Positions 12,476 to 23,603 are shown, counted from the first letter of the stretch. The stretch is 64,000 nt of DNA from Sciurus carolinensis (GCF_902686445.1 NC_062217.1:85555758-85619757); one strand, 5' to 3'. Numbers and translations are program-made. The notes: generated by a model not told the origin, from the sequence alone.

Positions 12476-12880
12476 CAGGGACTGCTCACTCAGCAGTATT
12501 TGTGCTTTTCTCCCTTGTAGCCTCTCACTGCATTTTTGAAGAATCTTCTGGAAAGTGAACTCTAGTAAATCATGTATATCAAACTTTTAAACATTGAAAA
12601 GCAGAAGAAAGTATCTTTAATGAAAACTAATTATTTATTTGTTTTAAGATAGAGATAACTAATAGATGAGTTTCCTTTAAATATTTTAAGAAGTGGCTTG
12701 TAGTCTTAGTTCTTCCCAGATAGTTTTATTCATAAAACGTTTTCTAAGTTTTAAAACTTAGTATAGTTTTCCATGTGTCATGGTGTATTCTTAGTGTAGT
12801 TATGCATGTATGATTATTAAGTAATATGTTACTTCATGCCTGTCTTTGTGGGCAGGCTGTTTTACTTCCATGATTATAAA

Positions 12881-12919
12881 GGTTACCATGGTTACTTCAT
12901 CTCAGTTGGCAACTGTCAG
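12881..12919. promoter_or_regulatory. RFX-like X-box motif pair (candidate)
   Basis: ggttaccatggttac (12881-12895) is close to the palindromic X-box (GTTNCCATGGNAAC). A second related half-site, gttggcaac, follows at 12905-12913. It lies in a repeat-poor part of intron 3. This is a motif match only. Confidence 0.3.
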
Positions 12920-13867
12920 ACCTGCTCTCAGTACTAGTATGAGAGGCATATGGAAACTTTCCTTCATAGGGAAGCAGCTACATTTAAAAGAATTTTTAAG
13001 CTAAAATTTTAATGTTTCATTTTTGTCTTCCCTTGAAAGTAACAGACTATCTTAAATCACTTTTAAAAGTTCAGCATTAGTTAATTCAGCATCCCCTTTC
13101 CTCCTTTTTGCCATGTTAAAGAGAAGTGAGTGAGAAATTCACTTGTCTACAACATTGCTGCCCCTGGATGTGATAGCCAAGTTAATCTCTCTTATCACAA
13201 AGTCTCATTGATGTTTGCTTAGAAGAGCAGCTGGAAGTCTGCTTTATGTATGGCAACCTTTCATAGTTTATTCTTGGTAATAAGGCTCCTGGGGCAAGAG
13301 CCAGGCTATTATAAGAGACAATCCTCTCTCTGAACAAGAGCATTTTATTTTGTCAGCTGGTGTTAGTGTTTGAGTTTCTTGTGCTTGTGACAGTAAGCTG
13401 GTGAGTAAGGAAAGTTATCTCTGAAGAGCATTTTTCCCCCAACTAGCATGAAAATAATGACTTTGATTAGAAATGAGAATGCTGCTGTAAAGCTTTTGAT
13501 GATACGACGAGTTGCTTAAAATTGTTAGCCAGTTTATTAATTTGAATTATCAGTACTTCAGTGAAAGAAGACATCTATGAAGAATTTTTCATAACCTTGA
13601 GACCTTATTGCTTTGCCTTCTGCTTATTTTACATATTTAAGTTTTCTCTTTGAAATTTTATAAACAGCTAAGAAAAAAATAGAGAATACATCACGTATTT
13701 GTTTTCTACCTTCCTCTTTTGCTTACACAGTGATAAGCATAGAAGTAAGCATTAATTCAGACAATATTTACTGAGCATCTACTGTATTAGTTTAATGATG
13801 CTGTCTTTTTAAATGACAGCTATCTTTGAATTTGCTGGAATGTAGATAACAGTTAAGGGGGAGGAGA

Positions 13868-13898
13868 AACAAAACAAAACAAAACAAAACAAAAAATA
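13868..13898 (+). repeat. AAAAC microsatellite
   Basis: Several consecutive aaaac units, ending in an A-run. No SINE body is attached. Confidence 0.85.
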
Positions 13899-14621
13899 AA
13901 GCCAAAACAGGTGGAAGATGTTATTTTAAGATAATGAAAAAAATAGCCCTTCCACTTTTACCTTTTCATAACCTGCTACATTTATATGTATGTATTAATT
14001 AAATTGAACCTTAGGGCAATCATGTGAATTAAGCAGGGTAGAGGGTAGTCTTTTGTGTAGGTGAGACAGCTGAATCCACCTTTAATGAAGTGCCTTGCCC
14101 ACAGTTATTTGAAGTGGAAAATCTTGACCTGTTAGAACCCAAATTTTTTGGCTTCTGGGCCAAAAAGTAGGATTCTCATATTGAACTTTTTTTTACTTAT
14201 AATGTAAATTATATAGGTTCAATGAATTTTGTTACTTCATTTAACTTGTTTGCAAATGAAAATGATCGATTTAGAGTTACCTGTTGGTGGTAAATTGCCA
14301 GCAGCAGTGAGTGACAGATGATAGGCTGCTTGAGAAAAGCTGTGAAGTAGACATAAATCAAAAAGAATGGATCTGACACTACTTTGTCAACAAAAATAAG
14401 GCTTTAGTAGTTTCCAAGTAGTCACTTTATTCTAACATCAGATAATAATTGATATTGAAATAATTCTTTTAGAAAAATATATAGTTTATATATATAAAAT
14501 ATATAGTTAGTTTCATTAACACAGTTTACTCATTGCACTTAGAAAATTAATAAACACTAATTTTTTTGTGATCTGGCATAAATAAAGCATTGTTGTGCTA
14601 ACTTCTTAGAAATCTGATTTG

Positions 14622-14720
14622 AGCTGGGGAGATAGCTCAGCTGGTAGAGTGCTTGCCTCACAAGCACAAGGCCCTGAGGTCGATCCCCAGTACCATGCAA
14701 AAAAAAAAAAAAAAAAAAAA
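14622..14720 (+). mobile_element. ID-type SINE with pure poly(A) tail
   Basis: The body reads agctggggagatagctcagc, then tggtagagtgcttgcctcac, then gatccccagtacc, ending in more than 20 A. The exact target duplication aaatctgatttg occurs on both sides. The long clean tail suggests a fairly recent insertion. Confidence 0.93.
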
Positions 14721-15900
14721 AAATCTGATTTGAACTAATGGTGGTTTTTTTCTGGTCAAATTCCCTGTTAACTTTCTACTGCTTCTCTCAGTCAGCTTTC
14801 ATCTGATTTCACTGAAATTATTTACAAGAGTATTTGTTTCTGACCTTCCTAAATATTGGAGCCACTATCTCCAATACAATAATACCTAGTTCTTACACTT
14901 AAAGTTACAAGGGGATTTAAAACTTTAAGAGGTTATGCACTTAGGATGGCCACTGAGACCTAAATTTCTGAAGCAAGCTGTTAGAAAACTTCTACAAGGG
15001 TATGAGAGATGTAAAGCTTCTCTTTTTGGCAGATTTGATGCTTTTTCTCCCTTTCCTCTTTCTCTGTCCCGGGAAGGAGCTATCCTCTGTTCTCCTTTGA
15101 GAGCTCATTTTGGTCTCGCTTCCCTAGCTATCTTCATGACAGTACAATGTGAGGGTAGCTTAATTTTAGGGGGATTTAATTGACAAACACTGAAAATGAG
15201 TTAACTTTTTTAACTGAGTCTTAGACATTTTGTGATATGTTTAATACCCCTGTAAATAGGGAGAAATACTTGTTGATTTGTGTTGAAATACTTTGCTCTC
15301 TTAATGTATAATTAGTGCTTAATTACTTTATCTTTCTCTGATGAATGAATCTCTATTCACTGGGCACCTTTGAATCAGACCTATATAATGTGTAGTGTTT
15401 ATCATGCTAATCTCATATCCTTACAGGATTTCCAAATTAAGGAGAAATTAAACTACTTAATATCTTTTAATGATGCAAATCTCTTTCTAAATTTTAGTTC
15501 TTTGGATGCTGTTAATTTTTACACAGCTAAAAACTATTTCTGCATGCTGCATAATAATTTGTTTTTATGTATTTCTTAAGTCTTTAAGTATATATGTGGA
15601 TAGAAAACATTTGTTTTTAAAGATTTATCTTTTTCATAAGTGTAATGTGAAAAAAGTAGAATGTAAAATAATATATGTGAATTAATAGCAATGGTATTTA
15701 AATAACATGCATTAAGAAATTGGAATGACGATAGGATTATAGGCAATTTTTATTTTTTGTGTGCCTTTCTGAGATGAAGATATATTGTATTATTTTTGTT
15801 GGATGAAAAATTTAAGAATGAAAAGTTCTTCTGTTCAGAGAGCTGTCTATAATGAGAACTCATTTTGTTCCTGATTCTCATATATTAAGAATGTACTTTT

Positions 15901-16140
15901 AGCCAGGTGTAGTGGTGCATGCCTATAATCCCAGTGAGTTTGGAGGCTGAGGCAAGAGAATCGAAAGTTTGAGTCCAGCCTCAGTAATTTAGCGAGGCTC
16001 TAAGCAGCTTAGAGAGACCCTGTCTCAAAAAAAAAAATAAATAAATAAAATAAAATAAAATAAAAAGGGCTGGGCATCTGATCTGGCTCAGTGGTTAAGC
16101 ACCACTGAGTTCAATCCCCAGTATCAGGGGTTGGGGGGAA
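15901..16140 (+). mobile_element. B1-ID dimeric SINE
   Basis: The 7SL-derived left half (agccaggtgtagtggtgcat) is followed by an A-rich linker with taaa/taaaa repeats and an ID-like right half (ctcagtggttaagcaccact, tcaatccccagtatca). Confidence 0.9.
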
Positions 16141-16645
16141 AGAATTTACTTTTATGGGTGAATTTGCACATCATTAGTGTGAAAGTTTACTCTTTTGGAG
16201 GAATCTATTTATTGCTAAAACTTAAAAGCAGTTTCATGCTTTTGGGGGCTCCTTGTTTGTCCAATGAAATTTGTAGTTAAATTTCCTTGTTCTCAGCTGC
16301 AGTAACCTCAACAGGTCTTTCACCTGTCTTTGCCTTATCCCTTTCCTCCACTCATTTGTTTCATATCTTGACTATAAACATATGTGTATAATCTTAGGAA
16401 ATATTTATTTCACATGAAAATAAAGCTTTATTATATATATATATTGAACATGTATTAGAGGTGTTTTACTGAAAATTTTAATATGATCCTAGTTTAAATG
16501 TGCCATTTTGTGAAGACATTCAATCTGTAGTTAAGTTGTAAATTACTTGTGGAAAATTATTATGGATTGTTTATTTGTAAGGATGATGGTTTAAGAGTGA
16601 ACTTTTATGCTTGCCTGTTTTTTCCTATAAGTTGTGCGAATTCTA

Positions 16646-16775
16646 TTTTTTCTTCTTCTTTTTTAGTTGTTGATGGATCTTTATTTAATTTATTTATATG
16701 TGATGCTGAGAATCAAACCTAGTACCTCACACATGCTAGGCAAGCAGTCTACCACTGAGCTACAACCCCAGCCCC
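16646..16775 (-). mobile_element. ID-type SINE (long tail)
   Basis: The minus-strand tail tttagttgttgatggatctt is followed by gtgatgctgagaatcaaacc and the head ctacaaccccagcccc. The imperfect duplication gaattctatttttt / gaattattttttc flanks it. Confidence 0.85.
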
Positions 16776-17499
16776 TATGAATTATTTTTTCAATAAATTA
16801 TCTCAGTTGAGATTCTCTTAAACATTTAGCTACCTGTTCACAAGACTCTTTTCACTGAATTCTTATTTAGAAAGTTTAGGTGAAAATCTAAGACTAAGAC
16901 TTATAAAAATATAGAATAGTATAAAATATATTCAGAATCACAGGATATTGAAATTCATTTTTTAGATCTTTATGATTTAGTTTTCCTTTGAATTTTAGTA
17001 ATTCGATTTAGTGTGCCTATTTATTGTATTTTATACCTATTTTTCTAGCTATATTTAAAGATTCATGTTTGCAATTGATCTGATATCATTTAAATGTGTC
17101 TCTGAAGTGTCAATTGCTCTCTTTAATTATTAATCTCCATTTTAAAAGAAAAAAATTATAATTGTTAACTCAAAAACAAAGTTATTGGGAGAAAATCTGC
17201 CATTGGGTCCCCTCTTGCACTGTAAGAGTTCTGTTCCCGTTTCTATTCTTCAACAAATTCTACTCTTAGAAAAAACAAAACAGAAAACAAAGTTACCTTA
17301 CTTGATAAGTTTCTAAAGTTCCCCCAAATTGTAAAATGACATGTGATAAACAGTTTTTCTATGAGAGGGTTTTGTGCTTGATTTCTCAGACCTCAGTTCT
17401 TTTTAGGGCCATGCAAAAGCAGTTAACAGCCACTCTTGAAGATTTGGGGAGGTGGGAACCATTTATATTAAAATAAATATATACTTTAAAGTAAAATCT

Positions 17500-17600
17500 A
17501 CAAAGTGTGAGGGTCTGCATGTTCATGGCCCTGGGTTCCATCCCAAGCAAGGGTCGTTGGTTGGGGGCGGGGCGGGGGGTTCCACACAAAAACATCTGCG
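17500..17600 (+). repeat. ID-like SINE remnant with G-rich insertion
   Basis: The stretch agtgtgagggtctgcatgtt followed by ggccctgggttccatccc resembles the second half of an ID SINE. It runs into a G-rich tract at 17563-17579. Confidence 0.45.
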
Positions 17601-17635
17601 AAACACCTCAGTGTTTTGTTTTCTGTTTGTTTAGT

Positions 17636-17664
17636 GTTTGTGTATGTGTGTGTGTGTGTGTATG
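17636..17664 (+). repeat. TG microsatellite
   Basis: This is a run of TG units interrupted by single A bases. Confidence 0.85.
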
Positions 17665-17884
17665 TAAGATAAACCAGAAGCATTTAGAGATGCTTCTACA
17701 ATTTATCATTGTAGAAGGCACTGTAAATTCCCCAGAGAATTTACAGTTATTTCCTGGTGTAGAAAATTCTGGGAAATCACTTCAATATATGGAGTTGTGT
17801 GCCTGCCACAACATATTAGTTATATCGTCATGCTTATTTTGGTTGAGATTAAGAGGTGAATAGGAATTTCTTTTTTGTTTTTAT

Positions 17885-18000
17885 ATTTTTAAAGGAAAAT
17901 TTCAGATGTATACAAAAAATAGATAAGCACTGTGTTAGTCACCCATATAATCATCACTCACCTTCAACAAATATCAACTCTTTCCAATCTTTAGAAATTT
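17885..18000. repeat. Old L1-type 3' UTR fragment (probable)
   Basis: The motifs aaatttcagatgtatacaaa and ccttcaacaaatatcaactc are typical of a widespread old mammalian L1 segment. Confidence 0.45.
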
Positions 18001-18410
18001 AATTTTATATATATTTGCTAAGATTTGCCAAGATAAGCATCTGTAAGGTCAAGGTACTAACATCAGAAGCATTTCTGAACAAAGATGCTGCGTGCAGTTG
18101 GTGGGTGCGTCTGACTGTGTTCAGCTGTTGTATAAGCTTGCAAAAATAGTTTCATCTTGACTTTAATCTTTCGGTTGTTCTGAGGTAGGGAGCATATTTC
18201 TGTTTAATTCCTGGAAGCATGCCAAAAATAATTCATATTGTTATCTCCATCTTTGGCACCTTGATTCTAAATAGTCTATGAATAAAAGTAATGAGTTGAT
18301 ATTCTGAGCCTATTAGAACCAGAGAGAAGAAAATCCTCATTTTTTATTTTTAAACCTCTTGGGTACTACCTTTTGATATTGTAGAGACTTAAGTCAGTTT
18401 TAGTACCCTC

Positions 18411-18513
18411 CTCACTAGCACTACACTGAAATTGGAATGAATACAGAGAAAAGAAAGATTTACATGGCCCCTGCAAAGGATGACATGCAAATTTGTGAAG
18501 TGTTCCATTTTTT
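18411..18513 (+). pseudogene. U6 spliceosomal snRNA pseudogene
   Basis: The segment follows U6 snRNA almost to its end: aaattggaatgaatacagag, then acatggcccctgc, then aaggatgacatgcaaatttg, then tgaagtgttccatt and a T-run. Several substitutions and indels, including a shortened 5' stem-loop and extra bases where U6 has its ACAGAGA region, make it non-functional. It is intronic and continues directly into an L1-like 3' tail. Confidence 0.9.
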
Positions 18514-18618
18514 GGAGAATGAAATTGACCAAATTATCTTCATGCTACACATGTATCACAGTGTCTCACACTATTATGTATAATTATAATGTGTCAATTA
18601 AAAATTAATTTTAAAAAT
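18514..18618 (+). mobile_element. L1 3'-terminal sequence fused to the U6 pseudogene
   Basis: Starting right after the U6 T-run, gaaattgaccaaattatctt and ctattatgtataattataat plus an A-rich end align with the L1 3' end at 5830-5935 in this window. The same orientation and lack of spacer suggest one chimeric retrocopy. No convincing target duplication was found. Confidence 0.65.
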
Positions 18619-18659
18619 CTGTTTCACCTTTCATCTGTTTTGGGATACGTTTTACAACT

Positions 18660-18795
18660 CTCAGAACATAGAGTCACACAGACCTGGGTTCAAATCTCAG
18701 CTGGCCTTAGGTAATTATTTACCAGTCTCAGTTATTTCAGTTGTAAAATTGTATCTGGTCTGTTGTGCAAATTGGATAAAATAATGCATTCAACA
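18660..18795 (+). repeat. MIR SINE fragment
   Basis: The motif agacctgggttcaaatctca is diagnostic of MIR. The downstream cagtctcagttatttcagtt continues the consensus. Confidence 0.7.
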
Positions 18796-19095
18796 TTGAT
18801 TATTTTAAAATATCACTTGAATTCTGTGATTAAGTAGGAGTGTGTCCTAAGTTCAAGGCATAAATGGATTTGTACAGCTGGAATAGACAAGTATTATTAA
18901 AATACCAGGCCACCTAGAAAGGAGATCTAATCTTTATTTTGCCCTATCTAATTTTCTGACTGATAGCTGTAAAATCTGAAGATGTAATGAGTAATCTAAA
19001 GATTGGAAAATGTTGTATTATTTTTGAATAAATATTGTATTGAAACAAAGCATTGAAAAAAATAATACCTTAAAATTATTTTTTATCAAATACAG

Positions 19096-19212
19096 CAAAC
19101 GCTGGCCTGTTCTATTTTAACTGCACTATTGAGTGAATTCTCAAGTTCAAGTAAAACTAGCAACATTGGACTGAGTATGGAATTCCATGGTAACTGCAAA
19201 AGAGTATTTCAG
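19096..19212 (+). CDS. XPO4: XPO4 coding exon (fourth in window)
   Basis: The acceptor is tcaaatacag|CAAACG and the donor is TTTCAG|gtatta. It encodes exactly 39 codons, QTLACSILTALLSEF...HGNCKRVFQ, about residues 153-191, and includes a Ser-rich stretch (FSSSSKTSN) likely to be a loop between helices. Both boundaries are phase 0, so skipping it would keep the frame. Confidence 0.96.
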
Positions 19213-19916
19213 GTATTAGCATTTTTGTTCTGTATTTTAATTATTGGACTGTTTTTACTTGTTTGTTCCTAGTGGATGAGAACATTCCTGTAGTTGAATG
19301 ATTGCTTGTACCCAAGGATTTGTGTTGTTATTTCATAGAATAGTGAAATGATAAGTTTGGGGAATGTAGTTGACAGTTTTAAAAATTACTTTTTTAGTCT
19401 TGAAACAAAACAAGAGAATACTACTATAAAAATCCCTTAGTTTGTTATTTTCTTACTGTGTTTAGATATAACTGATTCAATTGATGGATTCTCTTGCCCT
19501 TAAAAATAGGACTGGCAGCATGCCAAAGAGGGCCATGTATTTAAAATGTTATTGCAGATGGTGTGGGCTCTTTGTCTCTCTTGTACGTATTGTTTGGCTC
19601 TGGAGTAAAGTTATGTGAAGGCATTGGCTTAAATCCTAGGGCTCTGCACTATAGCAACTGACTCCAGCTCTGCAGTAGTTGTCAAAGACTCCTCTCTATG
19701 AAGTAGCATTTATATTACAGTAAATGGTATCACTTGAAAACATACTGTGATGTAAAAATTCTGAGTAGAGTCCTCAAGATGGAAAATGTACTTAAGGAAA
19801 TTGTGTTTTCCAGTGGAAATTTTAAGGTTCTTATTTGTTCTATTTTGTGGTTCTAAAAGGGAATGCATTTTAAATAAGTTTTAGATACAAACGTGCTTGT
19901 GATTTATTGATGATAG
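19213..19916 (+). other. XPO4: XPO4 intron 4 of window (GT-AG)
   Basis: This 704-bp intron has donor gtatta and acceptor gatgatag. I see no repeat, RNA gene or other feature inside it. Confidence 0.9.
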
Positions 19917-20070
19917 GAAGAAGACCTTCGTCAGATCTTCATGTTAACTGTTGAAGTTCTGCAGGAGTTCAGCAGGCGGGAAAATCTCAATGCACAGATG
20001 TCTTCAGTGTTTCAACGTTACCTTGCACTCGCCAATCAAGTCTTGAGCTGGAACTTTCTTCCTCCAAATT
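19917..20070 (+). CDS. XPO4: XPO4 coding exon (fifth in window), ends at a U12-type donor
   Basis: The acceptor is ttgatgatag|GAAGAA. It encodes EEDLRQIFMLTVEVLQEF...LSWNFLPPN, about residues 192-242, plus the first base of Leu243. The exon is followed directly by atatcctttt, the AT-AC minor-spliceosome donor, with no usable GT donor at this frame position. Joining to TG at 38486 restores Leu243 (TTG) and then Gly-Arg-His, as expected for XPO4. Confidence 0.95.
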
Positions 20071-20080
20071 ATATCCTTTT
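20071..20080 (+). other. U12-type 5' splice site (AT-AC class)
   Basis: The ten bases atatcctttt directly follow the last in-frame base of the fifth exon and match the AT-AC donor read by U11 and U6atac snRNAs. Confidence 0.93.
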
Positions 20081-20689
20081 AATGATTGAACATTTTTTTT
20101 TTTTTTTGGCAGCAATTTTCATGGATGACTTAATTATGGCTCAGTCATTTGTCTGCAGGTTTATGAAATGTGATGTTGAAAGAAAAGTTTATTTTTCTTT
20201 AAGAAATGAAATTTAAATTTGTTAAATTTTATTTACTTTTTTATAGAAGAGAGTGGGATACATGGAAACATTTGGTGATTAACGGGGCTATTGCTAACTT
20301 AGGAGGAGCAGTTTTTTTGAGAATGAAAAGGGAAAAGGTGGTAAATGCATTTTTATTAAGAAACAGAACCACTTCCTCCTTGTATATGTAATTATATTGG
20401 ATTTTAAGTCTAGTTTGGATAACTTTGTGGATATTGTTCAAGTATAGATAATAAGTTAGTAATATGTTTATTCTTCAAAGACCTAACCAATAGAAAAAGA
20501 TGAACATTTCATATTTGGGAAATACTTTATAATACAAAATAAGTTCAAATGTGTCATAGGTACATACATCTGCTTTTTAAAATCAGTTTCTAAAGTAGAG
20601 AAATTTGTATTTTAGAAAGCAGTTTATTAAAGTTTACAATTTTCTATTCTAGAACATCTGCTGCCTTTCGATAGACTGAAGCAGTACTG

Positions 20690-20880
20690 GGGCTACCCAT
20701 TTGTAGCATAATTAAGTCAGATAGAACTGGGTTTAAGTCTCATCTGATGTTAGGCAAATACTGGACCGTTCTGAATCTTAATTTTTCTCAATGTAAAACG
20801 AAGATACGGATTGTTGTGTGGTTTAAAGGAAACAATATATTTAAAACATCCAGGATTAGGTACTGTTTACATCGCATCTT
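20690..20880 (+). repeat. MIR SINE fragment
   Basis: The motifs agaactgggtttaagtctca and ctgaatcttaatttttctca match MIR, diverged, in sense orientation. Confidence 0.6.
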
Positions 20881-22439
20881 GAATAAAATAGTTCATTGTA
20901 TAACTGACTAGCTATGTGTGCCATGATTCTTCTTCTCGATCTAGTACACTTTTTATGTTACAGAAAATTAACACATCCTAATCTAGATATCTTTAATTAG
21001 GCCTTTCTGAGGGGTCTGGGGCTGGGGTTCTATTTAGGAGAAAAAGTCTGGTCTTAAGCAAATAGATAGTGAGTCATATCAGAGATTTTTGGATGAGACT
21101 CTTTATTCTAACAGAGCCAGGAGCTACTACATTCTTGTACACAGAAGTTTAACAAATTGAGACTGCAAAACTGCGATTTGAAGGCATGTGGTGGGTCATA
21201 ACCTTTTCTTCTAATTTTCAAATTACAGTATGTTTGTAGTAGAAAACTAACTGAAAGGTGGTATGGGGTCAAGTGTCTGTGACTCCTCCCACTGAGTTAC
21301 GGATAGTTTGTAGTGATTGTTTTGAGGAGTGAGGCTTACACTGAGTTTAATCTCTTTCTCCTTTGTCCCTATTCTTTCATCATTTTTCTCCTAATAACCA
21401 ATTTTATATTTTCAGTACATTTCTTTTCAAACGGCAAATATTTTCTTAGCCTTGCTTTAAAAAAAAAAATTGTCTTTGAGTGTTGCATATTTATTTTTGC
21501 TCCAGATTATGTTTAGTTTTGTTTTTGAAAGATGTTAAATCAGACTTTGGTTTTAGGTTTAGGAATCATTGTAACGGAATCTTGAAATGTGGGGAAGAGA
21601 GATTATACTCCCTGCTCTAGTTTTTCTTTGGAAAGAAAAAATAGAATTGAAAAACCTTGGTTATATTTTTAAAGTATCAGGCTAGATGGAGCTATCAAAA
21701 TATTAATTATATATGTAGGGAAATCAACAAAAGTTGCGTTGCAGATATTGTAACCAATTTGAAAGTGTCTTTCTTAGAGAAATATAATATTTTATAAAGT
21801 CCTTTGATAAAACTTTGGAAAACCTGTCATCTGAAAATGATAAACACTATTGCAGTATTGCCGAAGGAGTAATTCCTTATTTAAAGAAAGTATATCTTGA
21901 TCTTGAGGATGTTCTTCTACTGGCTTATGAGTGAATACTTATGTGACCATAAGTTCCATTTGTTGGCAAACTGAACTACAGCCAGGTGTTTCTTCCTTTG
22001 AGTGGATTAGCTTTAAGCATAGGAGAAAGAACTTGGTGATGGCTTTAAACTGAGCTACCGCTTTACAACTAATTAGGGAAATCATTATCAAGGAACCCAA
22101 TTTGGACTAATACCTAATTTTAGAAATTACCTGGAGATCACCCATTTGATCATTAAGGAAAGTTGAATAATTATTTAGTTTTTGTTCCATGAAGAGGGTC
22201 TAAGATTGAAATGTAGAAAAAAATGGGTTAGTTGATTTTTTAAGTGGTGATTTATCTTTTAGGGTAGACAAATGAATAGTGTAAGAAGCCTTGTAAAATG
22301 TGTGTGTATATTTTGTGTCAAATATATTTGATCATTTAAAATAGTATCATTAATTGAAGCTGTTGTAAATTGTCTGTATAAATCCCTCTTCATAATTTTT
22401 TGTTAGTGCCTTCTTTTTTTGTATCTTTACTTTGACGTA

Positions 22440-22640
22440 ATTTGAAGGATAAAGAATCATTCTGAGAACTCCCATTTTTGTCAGTTGTTAACATTTTATT
22501 CCATTTATTTTCTCAGTGCACACAAGTGTACATTTTTTATGTATGTATATGTATATATTTCAACATACCTTTATTTTTTCTTGGAACCATTTAAGAGAAA
22601 TTGCAGATATTATACCTAGTTACCTGTGAATATCTCACTG
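22440..22640. repeat. Old L1-type 3' UTR fragment (probable)
   Basis: The section cagttgttaacattttattc followed by agagaaattgcagatattat resembles the L1 segment seen at 6260-6560 and 17885-18000. Confidence 0.4.
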
Positions 22641-22661
22641 TATGTTTTCCTGTGATCATGA

Positions 22662-22754
22662 ATTTTTTTTTTTTTTTGTAGTGCTGGGGATTGAACCCAG
22701 GGCCTTGTGCTTGTGAGGCAAGCACTCTACCAACTGAGCTATCTCCCCAGCCCC
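22662..22754 (-). mobile_element. ID-type SINE
   Basis: A T-run is followed by gtgctggggattgaacccag and ctatctccccagccccc, a near-consensus minus-strand ID element. The likely target duplication atcatgaattttt / atcatgaagtttt flanks it. Confidence 0.92.
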
Positions 22755-22769
22755 CATCATGAAGTTTTG

Positions 22770-22853
22770 AAGGGACTGGTGGTGTGGCTCAGTGGTAGAG
22801 TGCATGCCTGGCATGTGCAAGGCTCTGGATTTAATCCCCAGCACCTCAACAAA
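22770..22853 (+). mobile_element. ID-type SINE
   Basis: The plus-strand body has ggctcagtggtagagtgcat and taatccccagcacctcaa. It lies 15 bp from the minus-strand ID element, giving a head-to-head inverted pair. Confidence 0.88.
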
Positions 22854-23298
22854 ATTATTTTGAAATTGCACTATTGTAAGAAGTTATGAGATGTCTTCCA
22901 AAATCATAGTGCAGTTTTCAATATAAGGAATTTTAACATTGATAAAATGTCATTATCTGATTTACATTCTGTGTTCAATTTTTGTCTTTTGTTTCAATAG
23001 ACATTTGCCTTTTCAGGACATTTTAAGTAAATAGAATCTTATAATATGGTCTTGGTCTTTGGCTTCTTTAACTTAGTGTAATGTTTTCAAGTTCATCCAT
23101 ATTGTATATTCTCATCAAAGATATAGCTTACTCTTAGACATGGTATGCATCTTTAATTATTATTCTGTTCCTCTTTATTACCAATATAGTGGTTCATTTG
23201 GGGAATACCACATTTGTGTTTATTATTCATCAGTTGATAGTTGGGTTGTTTCCACTTTTTTGACTATTACAAATAATATTGCTTCTGGTTTCATTTGA

Positions 23299-23400
23299 GT
23301 ACCCCTCTAATCCCAGCTCCTCTGGAGAATGAGACTTGAGCCCAGAAGTTTCATGCCAACCTGGGTAACCCTGTTTCTTTAGCACACATACAAACAAAAA
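23299..23400 (+). mobile_element. 7SL-derived monomer (B1-like) SINE
   Basis: The sequence taatcccagctcctctggag, then cttgagcccagaagtttcat and caacctgggtaaccctgttt is a B1/Alu-left-like monomer. Related aataatattgct / aataatgctgct flanks suggest a target duplication inside the L1. Confidence 0.7.
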
Positions 23401-23500
23401 TAATGCTGCTATGAGTATTCATGTATAATCTTCTTGTGAACTTATGTTTTTATTTCTTCTCTATATATCAAGGAGTGGAATTGTTGGGTCATATGATAAT

Positions 23501-23603
23501 TCTTTTTTTTTTTTTTTTCCTTTTCCTGCTGTGCTGGGGATTGAACCCCGGGCCTTGTGCTTGGAAGGCAAGCACTCTACCAAGTGAGCTTTATCCCCAG
23601 CCC
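23501..23603 (-). mobile_element. ID-type SINE nested in L1
   Basis: A T-run is followed by gtgctggggattgaaccccg and tatccccagcccc. The target duplication catatgataa occurs immediately on both sides, and the L1 text resumes after it. Confidence 0.93.

Larger units (their letters stand above)
9377..19095 (+). other. XPO4: XPO4 intron 3 of window (GT-AG)
   Basis: This is 9719 bp. About 10980-14610 is poor in repeats apart from one MIR and an AAAAC microsatellite. The right half has ID and B1-ID SINEs, a G-rich tract with a TG repeat, and a U6 snRNA pseudogene joined to an L1 3' tail. No further coding exon was seen. Confidence 0.9.

Noticed and set aside
14622..14720. tRNA gene
   Set aside because: The tRNA-like box A and B text belongs to an ID SINE with a poly(A) tail and target duplication. 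The same applies to all other tRNA-like heads in the window.
14935..15183. Plus-strand open frame of 82 codons
   Set aside because: No family resemblance and no supporting signals; intronic chance frame.
18411..18513. Functional U6 snRNA gene
   Set aside because: It has many substitutions, a shortened 5' end, a disrupted ACAGAGA region and an attached L1 tail, so it is a retro-pseudogene.
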